Below are positions 13,850 to 27,815 of a stretch of DNA of 64,000 bases, piece after piece; position 1 is the stretch's first letter; each line of letters begins with the position of its first letter. The DNA lies in contig OY718807.1 in assembly GCA_963070105.1 (NCBI GenBank), positions 8,742,483 through 8,806,482 of the forward strand. Reading direction: 5' to 3'. The notes under the pieces were generated by a model. The model saw only the letters and a list, made by a program, of their open reading frames with translations, did no database searches and was not told where the DNA came from. Source of the stretch: Litomosoides sigmodontis. Lineage: Eukaryota; Nematoda; Chromadorea; Rhabditida; Onchocercidae. The position numbers and the translations under genes were made by a program.

Positions 13850-15738
13850 TTTATTTTCTTTCATTTTTCAGGTGCTGTATATCATCAAAGTTTTGTGATG
13901 TTTTAGGAATATTAAAGATGTAATTTTTATATCTCTGCAAGAATATTTGCGATAAAATCTTGAAGATAATTTTTATTGTTTAATAATAATAATGGTAGTG
14001 CTTCGTGATGGTCTCACGCAACTTCAGTGGGACAAATATTGAGGTGTTACAAGAAAGATATTGAGGCATTAGTTCTTTTTAAATGTTCGTGATTTACCTT
14101 GCTATGTTCTGTTGCTAACACCATATTATGTGTAAAGTTTCCCATGTGCTTCGTTATTAATGGTGTACAGTGGATCATATTGATTGGTGATTATGGTCAA
14201 TTTGTTTTATGTCTTTTCAGTATTTTGACCTCAATTACGTGAGCTTTTTATTACGTTATAGAAACTACCTGTGTCAGTAATTGTTTAGTTTCCATGGTGT
14301 TTAATGGGATGGTTATTATACGAGAGGATAATTTCAACCTAATCACTTGGATATTTCGCATGAGGACTGTTTCCTAGGCGAATAATTCATGTATCATTTC
14401 ATCTCATTTCCTATTCGTTTCACGTGCTGTGAGAGATTTTTGTAAGGGAATTTAACTTTAGTTGTACCATTCTCCTCTGATATTTCTCGTTATTTTCATG
14501 TTTTGCATTGTATCCCTACTTTTAACAAAAATTTTACAAAACTTTGTGATGAAATCGTTGAGACTAATTCAGTCTTTGTTGGAAAACGGTCTCTATAAAA
14601 TGGCTCTAATGTGAAATTTTGTTTCCTCATTCAAAGGCCACACTAAAAGTTATGAAGTCCAGTGCCGTAAAACTAATGCACCAAAACACTCCCTAATGCT
14701 CTATCCTGACAACATTTTCTTGACTGGGTTATGTCAATAAAACCTTTCTCTGATTCTGATTTAGGTCCAAGAGTTCCTCATATGAACATTAAATAGGCAC
14801 CCACAGGCGATATTCCCGAAAACCCATGGCACTGCAACGTTGGCAATGGCTTTGTGTTTCTTCCGTTTCAAGTATATAAATTCCTAGATACGTTGACGAT
14901 CCACGAAATTTTGAATTAAGAAACGAAGAACTGTCGATCATTCCGCCCCAACTCTTCTCAGTGTTGATTGATCTCAGCAAAAACGACTTTATTTTATATC
15001 TTATTAGTAAAACAGAATAAACGACCCCATCAAACACACAACCGAGAACTTTCTTGAAATTGAGTTGTCTCGAAAGATATTTTGAAACACGTGGTTGGGC
15101 AACTGGACACAAAATCATATACCTGACGAGAATTCCGAAACATTCCAGAGACTTCTCGGATTTAAGAATACGAGGAGTGGTGAGAAAGAGATCACCGTAA
15201 ATCTGCATATACTATATAAATGTAGTTATCAAGTAATAATGAAAAAAGACTCGAAAACACAAAAAGCATTGAAAGCAAAAGTGTTATGAAGTCGAATGAC
15301 AGTGACTATGTACTGTAAACTCTGCAGCCCGAAAACATGCAGTTTGTTAAAAGTAATCAGAGATAAACTAGATTTGTTGCGACACCGCAAGTTTAATTTC
15401 CCTGAATTACGAAGCACACTGTCCTTGGGATACCATAAATAGCAACTGTAAAAAACAAACAAACAAAACTGAAAAACACGTGCACACACACACGCACGCA
15501 TACACAAACTCTAATACGCGTTTTAATATGGAAAGAACGATTTTGTTCTGACGGCAACCAGTGTGAATTTACGAAAAAGCGAAAAAACAACCAACAAACT
15601 TAGTGTATAACAACTAATTAAAACAGCAAAAATGCACATAAAGAAATAATTTGAAAGGATTTAAATCCATTAAATCCATTAAAATCCAGCGGCTGATCTT
15701 TTAATAGCCACACCATTTAATCAACTCTGACGCATGCT
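13850..15738. other. Convergent 3' intergenic region, CMTR1 / FMRP
   Basis: Both flanking genes end here. An AATAAA at 14736-14741 could serve CMTR1, though it lies almost 900 bases after the stop. A 139-codon minus-strand ORF at 14789-15208 overlaps stretches open in plus-strand frames; no protein family was recognised. A CA-rich tract lies at about 15480-15510. Confidence 0.5.
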
Positions 15739-18700
15739 TCAACCACTTCCGTTTACAGCCTGCCCTGGATGACCTCTACCTAAAATAAGAATAGCTATCT
15801 AAATGCACGTTAACAAAGACAGTTGAAAACGATGCTCACTGAAGGAATTTAATTAAAACTAAATTTCGAGATGCGCTCGGCACTTTTCATTTACCTGAAG
15901 TATTTAAATCTTTTGAAAATCTTCCAAAATTTTCTATCATGAATGATTTTGACTCTAGAATTATAGCAAATCAATATTGTTTGTTAACTTCCTACAGCGC
16001 CTACTTGCTAATTTCCTACAAACTGTAACAACCACATCTAGAATCTATGCTTTCTAAATACATTAAAGCAACCTCCACGCCGAGAACCACCACGAACACG
16101 ACCAGAGGCAATACGACGAGATTCTCGTTCCACATTTTCTTCTTTTTCGCTCCCTTTCTCGTCATCCACTGCACGACGTCGCTCATCTTGGTCTCCACCA
16201 CCTCCAATTTAAACAAGGTAATAGAACAAATTTTAGAAATTTAGAATTTCCAAAACGAAGTATACGATAAACCCCATTCGCCAAAAATGTTTTCAGTAAG
16301 CATCTTTTTACTTAAAAATATACCTCTATTTTGACGGAAGCCACCCCGAAAAGAACCACCACGTCCACGTCCTCTATACGGTGCACCTCGTCCACCTCCA
16401 AAATTTCCTCCTTCGTAACCAGTGCGTTCAAAGCGATAGCTAAAAGGAATGACATCACGCTTTTCTTAATAAAGAGCAAGTAAACCAGAAGCTATGGACA
16501 TAAATGTACTGAAATACTTTCTATTTCATTCGTACAAAAAATTATAAAAACTAAACATCTGGTTTGCTGTTAAACCGTCTATATTCTTACCTGCTTCACC
16601 ATTCAGTATTGATTTACGTATATAAATTTATCGCGTAACACCCTCATTTAAAAGCCGATGCTACCATCTAACTCATGTAATAAATCAGAGAAAAAGTAAT
16701 ACACAAAACTTTTCCAGCATTCAAACAGGTTTGCAAAACTTTGAGATTAAAATGCACATAAATTTTAGCTAAAAATTATAATCAGAATTTTCAGCTGTGC
16801 TTCATCAAATTCTCAATTACCCATTGCCATTCATTCCAGCAGGGGGAGGAGTTGACCTGGAATAGAGCTGCCGCTGCATCTCATCTACATTCAGCCGCAT
16901 TTCTTCCATTTCTTTCAGATGGCGCAAATGATATTCGATAAGCAAATTTGCCATAGAAATTGCGTCTTTTGTACCCGTAAAAATAAATGGCACTGGTTCA
17001 TCAGCCTAAATGAAAAAAATAACTTGAGATCGCAAACCCAAGTTTATAAATTTTTCAACACCATGTAGTTTAGAAAAAGATCTTACATTTTCATCAACTC
17101 GGTTTTCATCATCCCCGCCTTCGATCTTTACGCGTACAACGCCTGATTTGTCTACGATATCCTGAAGAATCGGTGCGAATAGTTTGATATTCAATGAAAT
17201 CCTAATTCCCTATCGAATCACTGCCCAGAAATAGTTTCCGTGCAAATATAAGTTATAATTACCTGGATTGTTTTACCCGATTTGCCGATCACCTTGCCAA
17301 CCATTCCACGAGGTACATCGAACGATTCTACTGCATATTCTAGCTGTGAACGAGCTGCTGCTGCAGCCTCAGCATTTTGGGCAAATACCTAAAAACCACA
17401 GCAAGCTGAGTTTACTTAGTTTTTATTTTTAAATAAATCGAGTTTTAAAACACCACTAGTCTGAATGATATACTGCTATGAACGATTACGATTCATGAAT
17501 CGCCCAATAAGTAGTCACGAACCTTGAAAAGTACGGGTGTGTGACCATCATTGCTCTCTACGAGCTGTATATCTTCAACACCATCAATATTCCGTGCTCT
17601 CTGAATATTGGCCCCGTGTGTCCCTATCGCAAGACCCATCAAGTCGAAAGGTACCACAAATTCTTCTACATGAGCCGATGTATGCATTGAAGTATTCTCT
17701 AACAGACGGGCAGCCTCCTGAATGGTATTTATGCATAAGGATAGCAGAACAGAAGAAAATCAATGAATGCTTCGACAACTTCCACCGCTGAGCCAGTCAA
17801 TTCTGGTTTATAGGAAGCTTCAAGCAATAATCGTCTCCGTTCTTTTGGTTGATTCACAAATGATTGAGATTACTGATATTGGATTCATTAAACATATTTC
17901 AGCTTCACTGAGTGCCATCAACAATCCCACAATGCATTCCGTACAAAACACAGAAAAAAAAGCAGACATGAAGGCATTTTGCATAAACCATCGCAAAAAC
18001 GAACCTCTTGACGCTGAAGAAGTTGCATTTTTTGACGTGAATCCTTGAAATACATATCGGAAAGAATTGTAGCGCGTTTCACTGCTTGTTCTTCAAATGT
18101 CTAAAATTTTAGAGCTAAGTACACGATAGCAGTTTTTACAATTCTTATAACATTGACCCATTAAACAAACCTATTCGATTACTTGCCGATTACATCACTG
18201 CGTAACACGTTTTGATACTTATTACATATGGCTTTCTTCTATCTATCATGCATATGGAAATGATATGGCATTAATACAACAATCCAAAAAGCAACTAACA
18301 GAGAGAAGAAGATTCCCACTCTCTTCATCATATTCGACAAAAACACTTTTGACGGTGGCTGCGAAATCAGCATATGATTCCGGTCGTTTGAAATAAGCCC
18401 GCAGATCTTCAGGCACATTAATTTTTGCATGTTTGAATTGACTTTGTTTTAGTGGCGTACACTTGACCAACAACGTGCGTATGTGTTCCAAAGATACAAT
18501 ATCCATATGATGTGGTCCTTCAACGCTTTCGATTGCTGCTAAATCTCCCTACAATTTTATCAGTAACTTTTACGAAAACCTAGACAGTCCAGTAATTGAA
18601 TTCAATAGCACTTCAAATAAAACAAAATCATCACCCTCAATTCCTTAATTTTGGCCTTCTGCCAACCAAAGATAGCCTCGCCCTCCTGTTTCATCAACGC

Positions 18701-19518
18701 TTCGACAGTGTCGCCAACTTTCAACGCCTCGGCTTTTGTGGGGCGTGGTGGCAAGCGACAGTCATCGAATTTTACCTAAATCCATTAAAAAACTAATTTT
18801 TATTAACTATTCCTTTCCAGTCGAACATTCCATTTCTAAAACTCCGCAAATAAAACAATCGTTTAAAAAAAAGGTTTCTTTCAAAACAGAAATAAAACGG
18901 ACCTCATCGATTTTAGCGTCGTTACCGTAGCTCACTACAATAGAATCTGTCTTAATAGACTTTACGAAGGCCTGCAAAAAATTATAGCAAATTTGCATAG
19001 GAGTGCTGCGTACCACCTAGCACAGGATAAGCATTATCTTCAACACTGTAACTATGCGAATTAATTCTCATAAAAACTAAACAGCATTAATTGCTGATAA
19101 AAGCGAACTTCTGCAAAATAAGGAAATAAAAGGCTAAGAAAATTGATACGATATAAAATACAAGTATGCAATGACCAGGTAAGCTAATTGTATAAGTGTA
19201 CCGGTGAGTTCCAAACCAAGACGACAAGTCAAAAGAAGTACTCGAAAACGAAAGAGTTGCTAAACGAAAGAGTTGACCTCCCAGCTAATATCTCTCCATT
19301 AATAATTTGTCCAGTTTTGCTATCTCATTATCACTACACTCCATTTATAACTACCTAAAACTGCACAAACTATAGTTTTACGAAAAACTTCCAGGAAAAC
19401 TCACATCAAAGTCACTGCTATTTCATCCAACACAAATAATTCCAAACCAATACATCAGGTTAAGTAAAGCTCTAACCTTATAATACAAGCCGTTGTCTTG
19501 TCGTACTTCAATTTCCAT
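15739..19518 (-). CDS. FMR1: FMRP/FXR family RNA-binding protein
   Basis: Fragile X family mRNP protein that binds RNA and ribosomes and controls translation. The start MEIEVRQDNGLYYK at 19518-19477 matches the FMRP N-terminus, followed by AFVKSIKTDSIVVSYGN (about 18970-18900) and further Agenet/Tudor exons at about 18775-18640 and 18550-18310 (KINVPEDLRAYF, aligning to KLDVPEDLRQMC in human). KH1 is at about 17690-17525 with DLMGLAIGTHGANIQRAR. KH2 starts near 17380 and continues at about 17190-17095 with GKVIGKSGKTIQ and DIVDKSGVVRVKIE. A later exon at about 17005-16820 carries VPFIFTGTKDAISMANLLI. The C-terminus is RGG-rich: GYEGGNFGGGRGAPYRGRGR near 16435-16330, a second Arg/Gly block near 16200-16070, and a last exon ending GHPGQAVNGSG with the stop at 15739. 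Exon edges are approximate; family assignment is firm. Confidence 0.95.
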
Positions 19519-20385
19519 CGTTAATTTGAACCACCGAACTCACTCCTACTCTTAATACGCAGTCTCACTCTTTTTCACTCAGTTTGATTGATCAATCGAT
19601 GTCAATCAATATCTATCGATCTGTATATTACGTGGTATATCCTCCACCGGTATTTTTTTCCAAATCCGACAAGTCCAAATCCGGTAGAATAGCAAAAAAA
19701 CGAGCCGAAGCTCAACGACAACGACCCAACCGCTCTCTGCCTGCTCTGCTCGCAGCAAGTGCTCTGTTTTCTCCCACTCACCAAGCAGCTCACAAATGTG
19801 GACGCAGACATAGAGAGTAATATGGAAATACACGAAGACATAGATACATACATATACGTGCAAACAGCAAGAAATGCGTATAGATGTGGGGATAAAGAGA
19901 TGGAAGGAGACATGCAGGCAGAAATGCACTGCACTCTCTGCTACTACAGCACTCAATCGATTATGATTCCACTTAACGAGCGACATCCCGTTTGGCAACC
20001 ACCGCCACGCAGGAGCGGGGTTGAGTGGGTGGTAGTGCGGGGGGTGAGTCATGTGGTGTTTTGCTCGAAAGATAGGATAGGTGAGAAGGAAATGGTGCTA
20101 ATGTCATCCGTAACTGTAGATTTGTCCAATTTCAACGTTCTACTAAAAGTGAAATCTTCCGAAGAATCATCCTTACCGTTCACGTGGGCACGATGACGTG
20201 ATGCACTGTTTTCATAAACGGTTTGAAATTTACCGTATTAGTCATGTAAAATATAGAAGGTAAAATGAGTTCTTTATAATGTTCTACGTGAGATGTGTTG
20301 GTTGCGTAAACTTTGAGTTACAATTTAGGATTGCTTAGTATCGTTGATGATGAAATATGGTAATTTTAAGATTTGTCATCTCGAG
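19519..20385. promoter_or_regulatory. Divergent promoter region, FMRP / SYF2
   Basis: About 870 bases lie between two divergent start codons. The middle part (about 19980-20050) is clearly richer in G and C than its surroundings and contains G-runs at about 20015-20044. Overlapping ORFs on both strands (19606-20052 minus, 19759-20196 plus) match no family I know and probably reflect the higher GC content. No core promoter motif could be fixed. Confidence 0.5.
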
Positions 20386-22140
20386 ATGGATTTACCGGAA
20401 TCATCGAGCTCACTTTCGAAGCATTTACTGAAGGATTCGCTGAAGGAGAGATTCAGGATGTTGCACCAAAAACGTGTGAGTTAGCTTCAGTAAGTGCGCT
20501 GAGCTCCAGTAAAATGTAATTGGAATGCCATTGTCAGATAGCGATGAGCTCTTAATGCTAATGCACGATAAAGTGATGGTGGTGGAAAGTAAACAAAAAT
20601 CAAATTAACTAAAATTCTTACCCTTTAATTTCATAGACAACCAAAAAATGTAGTTTTTTTCTTCGCAAATTGCAGTTTCATCTCCTCTTTTTTACTTTTG
20701 TTTTTAGCAAGAATCTCGTAAATTAAACTACGAACAGGTGGTGGAAGAGGATCATAGATTAAAGCTGCCAAAGAATTATGAATTGAAACGAAAACATCAA
20801 GAATGGGAGCTTAAACAAATGGAGTTAAAAGCGGTTAGTTCTTACTTAGACTTCGAGTAAAGTTTCTACTGATAACAATTATGAAAAAAAAGTGGTAGAA
20901 TTAATTGGAAATTGAGTACATAATACACTCCGTTCTAGCATTGTATTATTCGTTTCTTATTTAACCTTTGTCGCTGGAATCTGGAAGTTTGTTGCCCTCT
21001 GATTAGATCTCTGCCCAGTCATGATTTATACTTGAGCTTTTAATAATGTCTTAGATATTCTTTTGTCAGTTAGATCTTTACTGTACATAAGTTTCATTTC
21101 AGGCTGCTGAAGGTCGGGGAGAAGACTACGATAGGTTGCAAGCTTTGAAAACGCAGGCAGATCTGATCGAACGTAAAGAGATGGCCAAGAGAAAAAAAAA
21201 GCCTGACAGAGGCTTTAGTGGTTGGCTTTATTCCTTCATTTGGAAGGTTATACATACTGCAGGGTTTAGCGAATATTTTTAGTCAGCTATTAACACTAAG
21301 AAGGAAAGTGCCTTTAGCAACATCTGCGTAGACTTTTTGTCTACAAGCTTGATTGCTGTAACGAAATTTGAAAAACTACTAAATTGGATGTTTCAGATTA
21401 CGAAGCAATGACTTTGCGTCAATATCAGAGGCTGACTGGAAATGTTAAGCCTGATATGAAAGCATATGAAAAAATGAGAGAAGTTATGTAAGCATTTTTT
21501 CATAGTAATATTTTGGCTAAATCATTTATGCTGTTTTTTGATTAAATATCTTACACGGATCATCACTGGGTGGTGGAGAGTTGGTGCTAGCTGCAGGGTT
21601 TAATACAATTAAAGATCGGTTTCAATACTGTGTTCAAAAATTAATTTTGGCAGTTTCGTACTGCCGAAAAGTAAGCCTGGTTAGAGTTTGCAACCATTCA
21701 TTTTTCAACTCAAAAAAATGTTAACACTTTCAGTGATACTAAGGAATTTTATCCTGGAGTAAATACGCTTATTTCTGGAACTCACTATCCAACAGAAGCT
21801 GCGTTAAATAAGCTAGCGGAAGATATCAAAGCACAGTAAGTGGATTTCCTTAATTTCTGTTGTTAGTTTGTACTCGTATTTGCTTCGCAGCCGCATGTTT
21901 CTCTCTAGTTTCTTGTTAACTGAAGGCACAATCTTATTTCTTACCTTTACCTTACTTAGGTTTAATTTGTTCAGAGAAAAGAAGCGTGACCAATATCATC
22001 GTCGACGAATGTTCGATCCGGATGCACCAATAGATTATATCAACGAACGGAACCGAAAATTCAACCAAAAATTGGATCGTTTTTACGATAAATATACTGA
22101 GGATCTTAAAAGTGATCTTGAAAGAGGAACAGCTATATGA
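20386..22140 (+). CDS. SYF2: Pre-mRNA-splicing factor SYF2
   Basis: Component of the Prp19/NineTeen-associated spliceosome, nuclear. Six exons chain in phase: 20386-20475, 20708-20833, 21103-21220, 21397-21487, 21734-21835, 21975-22140. The protein shows the full SYF2 signature: [19 protein letters not shown], then [77 protein letters not shown], and the strongly conserved tail [38 protein letters not shown]. The start ATG gives a short N-terminus ([15 protein letters not shown]) that is shorter than in human, where this end is variable. Introns are 86-270 bases. ATTAAA at about 22354 is a possible poly(A) signal. No oddities seen. Confidence 0.96.
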
Positions 22141-24965
22141 TTAGGTTGTATTATCTTTTTTCTGTGTTATCACATTGAGGCATCACACTTCACTAAAACA
22201 ATGTTATCAACTTTCTTATTCATCGAATTTATAGAGATGATACCAGTACTTTCTTCTAGGTAGCAAAGCAATTGTTTTTCATGCTGATTCAAGTCCGGTG
22301 TCAGTGGTGTAACTCCTTAAATGATTATTCTTGCTGCTTTGTATGGTCGAAATATTAAAATACAGATTGCAGTTTATTATGGAACGGTTTTTTGTGTAGA
22401 AACATACTAGACGTGTAACGTCTTAGTTTTTTGGATATATTGTGATTACAGTTCAGCAATCTCCTCTTTACAATATAATTTTTGCTGAATATTAATTATA
22501 ATTGAGCTGAGCCATGAAAATGAACAACTGAGAGAGCTTAGGTTTGGAGGTGCATGTGGCAGCATTTACTGACATGAAAGAAACTGTTGAGAAGAGTTAT
22601 GTGTCATCATAATTTGCGGAAATCGTTAGAAGAACACATCGTTTTTTTCAAAAATAATAAGTGTCGAGTTTGCGATGACTTGTCATATGAACTCTTACAA
22701 ATTGGTTAATTTTTATTTTGTCACAAAAGCCTTTGAGCAAAAAACTTGCCTTGCTAAGTGTTAAATTAGAATTACATGGTAAGAGAAGGCGAATAGTGAG
22801 ATTTTCCAGTCTTAATGCGCTAATGTCGGAGAAAAAACCTTTAATTGCTCATATCGCCTACTCAAAAGTTTCCTGTTAGATATGATTTAATAAGCTCAAT
22901 TATCGGAGGACAGGTCTTTTCCGGTATGCTTTTGTAGGCGTAAGTATGCGTGGGTGCTAACTCTTCACGATTCCCCTTCTAACGTTCTTTTTTCGGCAGT
23001 TTCAAACTTTTTGATTTCTATTTCAAATTTTACACTATATATGCGCAAAATTTATGTAATGAAAGGAAAAAGCATTTATTTGAAACGCGAAGATTTGTTG
23101 GGAAGTTTCAGTGGCCATTGGATGATCGATTGCTTGCTGCATAAAGAGGAAACAAGCATAGTAAAGCTAATGCTAAATGAATTAACCTTCCACGTCATCT
23201 CTCCTGTTCAATTATGCAAATTTTTTAGCCAATTTTTTTTACGAAGAAAAAAGTTGGGATTTTTTTTCCGAAAAAATTTATTCCCTAATTATTGTTACTC
23301 TGGGTGCTTGCAACGTTTACTTCACCGATCGATGTGATGAATTCATCTCAAAGATTGCTGTTCTGTTAAAAGAGTGCAAGCGAAGAAAAATGTTTAAAAT
23401 GTGTAAGTAAAAAAAATAAAATTTAAAATTAAAGATTACGGTAGAATTTCAACTACAATTACCAGCTGTCGGGAATTTTTAAGCAAATATGATAAAATGG
23501 TTATTGTTCAGAAAGCGCATAGTGAAAGAAATTTCGTTGGTTTTAATTCTAGGCAGTCCATTTTGGTGATTATTGATAGCCGTTTTTGACTGGTTTAATT
23601 AAGAATTCAGCAATTTGACTATTTTTCATCATTCTTCAGTTCGTCCATTTTTTCAATATTTCTCAAAAAAAAAGGCTAAAACGTGGTCGAATGAAATTTT
23701 ACTGAATTTATATGCGATAACTTATGAAATGTAACTTTACGTAAAAAAGGAAAAAATCAAACGATTTGTGAATTTGTAAATTTTTGATCGATTTTGATAC
23801 ATTTTTGATTTTTGGTTTTTGATAAATTCCTTTCTGTTTTGCTACTACCGCATAGCAATACTAAGCTGAAGGAAATTTTGCGTAAAATTAGAACTAATAT
23901 TGATTTAAATATTATTACAAATTAAAATTATAATTATGTGCTACTAATTTTTTAATTATCTGAAATTTTCAATGTTTCAACTTCACGTTTTTCCCACACA
24001 AAAATTCATTACGTAAAATTTATGCAATTTTCATTAGTTGTCAATTGCGAATGCATCTGATAGGCGCAATGTGGCATCATCAGGATGTTGCTGTTCACTT
24101 TCATCACTCTTCCATCCATTGATATCAATGCTCTGTTACGCTGTTGCGCACTGACAACTGATAACAGTCTACTGCGCCATTTGCGCCATTTCTCAACATT
24201 AAACTTGCTAAATTTCTTTGAAATTTGCAGTGCGAAAAATGATTTAGTCGTTTAGTGTGTGAAAAATTCTCCTATCTTGCAGTATTATCATTGTTATCAG
24301 TGCTGATTGCTTTTACGTAATTCGTATTTTATGAGAAAATTATACGAATAATGCAAACAACAATTGATAAATTTTCATCGTTGTGGTAGGAAGAAAAGGT
24401 GCCAAATTCAAGCGATCATTTCGGATCCGTAAATTTCTAGTAATAAAGTGATAAGTGATAAGATTTAAGAGCCTAATAATTTATGCATGCATCGTCTCTT
24501 TTCAATCATCAAATGCTTTTCGATAATTAAGCAAATGGATTAATTGATTGATGAAATTGAAATGAAGCGACGACATCTGTAGCATTTGATTACCTAATGT
24601 GTGATAATTAATTAATAATTGTCGTGGCCATTACCAATGAGTAAGCTCATTTCAACACTGTCATTTCATTTTTAACAGTTTTTTTTATCACTATCATTAC
24701 TCTCAATTAATTAATTAACATACTGATAATCGTTAATAATCGCGTATTTTTTTTCGTCACTCACTTTTATCACTATCATTACTCTTAATTAATTAATTGA
24801 CAATTATCACTAGCCTGTATGTGTATGTGTAGACAGTTATAGACACAAAATTTTATTTGTATCATTAGCCCATACAGATGAGATATATCATTTATGATAT
24901 ATGATTGATAATTGTAAAATTTTTCGAAAATAATTTATTTCTTTTCGCTAAGCAATCAATCATAT
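22141..24965. other. Intergenic region, no supported gene
   Basis: About 2.8 kb of AT-rich sequence between SYF2 and the minus-strand orphan exons. The longest ORF (22954-23337, plus, 127 codons) has a Phe/Leu/Lys-rich composition expected of chance ORFs in AT-rich DNA and no recognised motif. The stretch 24500-24920 is dense in short AATTAATT-type repeats. Confidence 0.5.
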
Positions 24966-26346
24966 TCATTGAATATTTCTGGCGGAATGGGAAAAAGCGA
25001 GCGACAAACAAACTTTAACTAAAACTTTAATTAGTGCAAATTTAGTGGCGGTGGAAGAGGTGGAAGAAAGAGTGTCATCGTTTTTGATCCTTCCATGATG
25101 TCGCATCTCATGCTGCTGTCCCTTCTCATTAGCTAATTCGGCGATCACTTCTCGCCTTTCATATAACATCTGTAGAAAAAAAATGTTTAATTCTCATAGG
25201 ACTTAATTAACTCCTCTTTTTAAAATTAAATTTTCCTCGTTTACATTTTAATCTTTTTTTTTCACAATTTAAAATCTTTTCACTTTTATTGGTTACTAAA
25301 TTATATCAGTTTTGCACAACTCTGTTGAGCTTCTGCGAGAATGTTGGATAATGAATGAGTGGTTCAATTCCAATCAGTCATTTGCTGATCAGTGATAATG
25401 AGAGAATTCACTGGTTAAACAAGTGGATAGTTTGATTGATTAATTTGGTTAGGATTGTTTAGCTCCAGTCTTTCCTCGTTTGCCTTTTTTCTTTATTAAA
25501 TTATGCTGCAAAATTTTAAATCTAAATTTAATAAATAAAACGAAATGAATAAATTCTACTTTGATCAACCATAGTGTTATATCATTACTTCACCTCATGA
25601 TCATCCTCTTCACCAGTTATTGCGGTGGAATTTCGCTTTACAATTGAAAACCATTGAATGTGAAACGATGCTTCTTTAGCTGTAATAGCATCATCCCCTC
25701 TCATAGGATGAAAATTTCAGTTTCCGCTCGTTTTTGAACGAACACTATTAATTAGAGTGTTGAATTAAACTGCTTAAAAATACTTTTCACCCTTACTTGC
25801 CGTAACAATCAAAATTAAAATAAAAACTTTGCAATTAAAATGTAGCAGAGTACCTGAATTATGTTGAAGAGCTCTGATTGATAGCAGTGATTTTGATGAA
25901 ATTGCTGATAAAATGAAGAATGCGTGAAGTGAAAAGTACATTCACAAAATTTGCAAATGTGCAAACATCAGAACAGTAAGCACCAAAACATTCTGAAAAC
26001 GCCAAGAATGAATTACGAATGGCACTTATGCGTATAGCAAAATCATAAAAATGAACAATTAGCTAAAAGTTGAATTTAAAAAAATTTAGCCAAAAAAAAC
26101 GCAGTTAAAGGTTTGAAGCGATTGCATGCATTATACCAACAAAAAAAGCATCATCAATAAGATGTGATAAGCTGTGATGGCATTTTTATTTCTGTCATCA
26201 AACGCTCCATGCGTTCATATTTCCATTTCATTGGGCGCAACTGGCTAACACATAGCGTTTGCGCCCTTTGTCATTTTCTTCATCAAGGGAATAATGCTTT
26301 GTTGGAGAAATTCGACGATGAAATGATATTTTCAAAGCTATCGATT
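24966..26346 (-). CDS. Unrecognised multi-exon gene, 3' part (four phase-consistent exons)
   Basis: Not recognised. Four minus-strand segments with acceptor and donor motifs join in one open frame: 26346-26250 (after TAATTCAG, before GTTAGC; reads SIALKISFHRRISPTKHY then SLDEENDKGRKRY), a 20-base microexon 25873-25854 (VALQHNS), 25679-25594 (after ATTACAG, before GTGAAG; reads AKEASFHIQWFSIVKRNST, then AITGEEDDHE), and 25169-24966 (after TTTTCTACAG; MLYERREVIAELANEKGQ, then HEMRHHGRIKNDDTLSSTSS, with a stop at 24966). All three junctions keep the frame, and skipping the microexon gives a stop. The sequence is charged, with RRIS and KRNST basic-Ser motifs, and could be the cytoplasmic tail of a membrane protein; that is a guess. 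Earlier exons should lie beyond the microsatellite. It does not join the kinase upstream: the phase would create a stop. Confidence 0.5.
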
Positions 26347-26489
26347 CTGAATTAGGAAGGATTGGGTACTTTCAAAAAAAAATGTAAGAGAGTTTAAATT
26401 TTACACTAATGAGCAACAACTTTATAAAAGTGGTTGAAATTTTCTAAATTATCATAATTGTAATAATACTAATAAAAGAATTTATTATC

Positions 26490-27425
<936 letters not shown>

Positions 27426-27787
27426 TTACTATTATATTTTTGTTAATTATTAGCACATCATTAGTAAAGCAACATTTTTAGGAAGGAATTGCACAAAACA
27501 ATGAGCTAACATTGCCCATAAAGAAAGCATATGTTACGACGAATGTTGCTCGAATGCTTATATGCCAATGAGTGTTGTGCGTGCAGGAAATTGTGTAAGG
27601 TATAATAATTGTTACACATTGAAAGAGATTAATAAACTTTTGGAAGTTACTTCACAATTTAATTGAAATTTTCAAAAATGGTTAATGTTTGAAATGGTTT
27701 CGACAAATGTGAAATCCTTCGTGTTCAATCATCAAACTTCAATGCGTCCATCCCTCTTTCACGCTGATGTAATTTCCAATTCATCCA

Positions 27788-27815
27788 AACACACACACAC
27801 ACACACACACACACA
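27788..27815 (+). repeat. (CA)n dinucleotide repeat
   Basis: About 14 CA units, followed by a short AT/ACAT-rich tail, read directly. Confidence 0.9.

Noticed and set aside
17767..18048. 93-codon plus-strand ORF inside the FMRP gene
   Set aside because: It is antisense to FMRP exons and an intron, and has no independent support.
19606..20196. Overlapping ORFs of 145-148 codons on both strands
   Set aside because: They overlap each other in a GC-richer promoter region, and neither resembles a protein family.
22954..23337. 127-codon plus-strand ORF downstream of SYF2
   Set aside because: Phe/Lys/Leu-rich composition, no motif, no splice partners and no neighbour logic; fits a chance ORF in AT-rich DNA.
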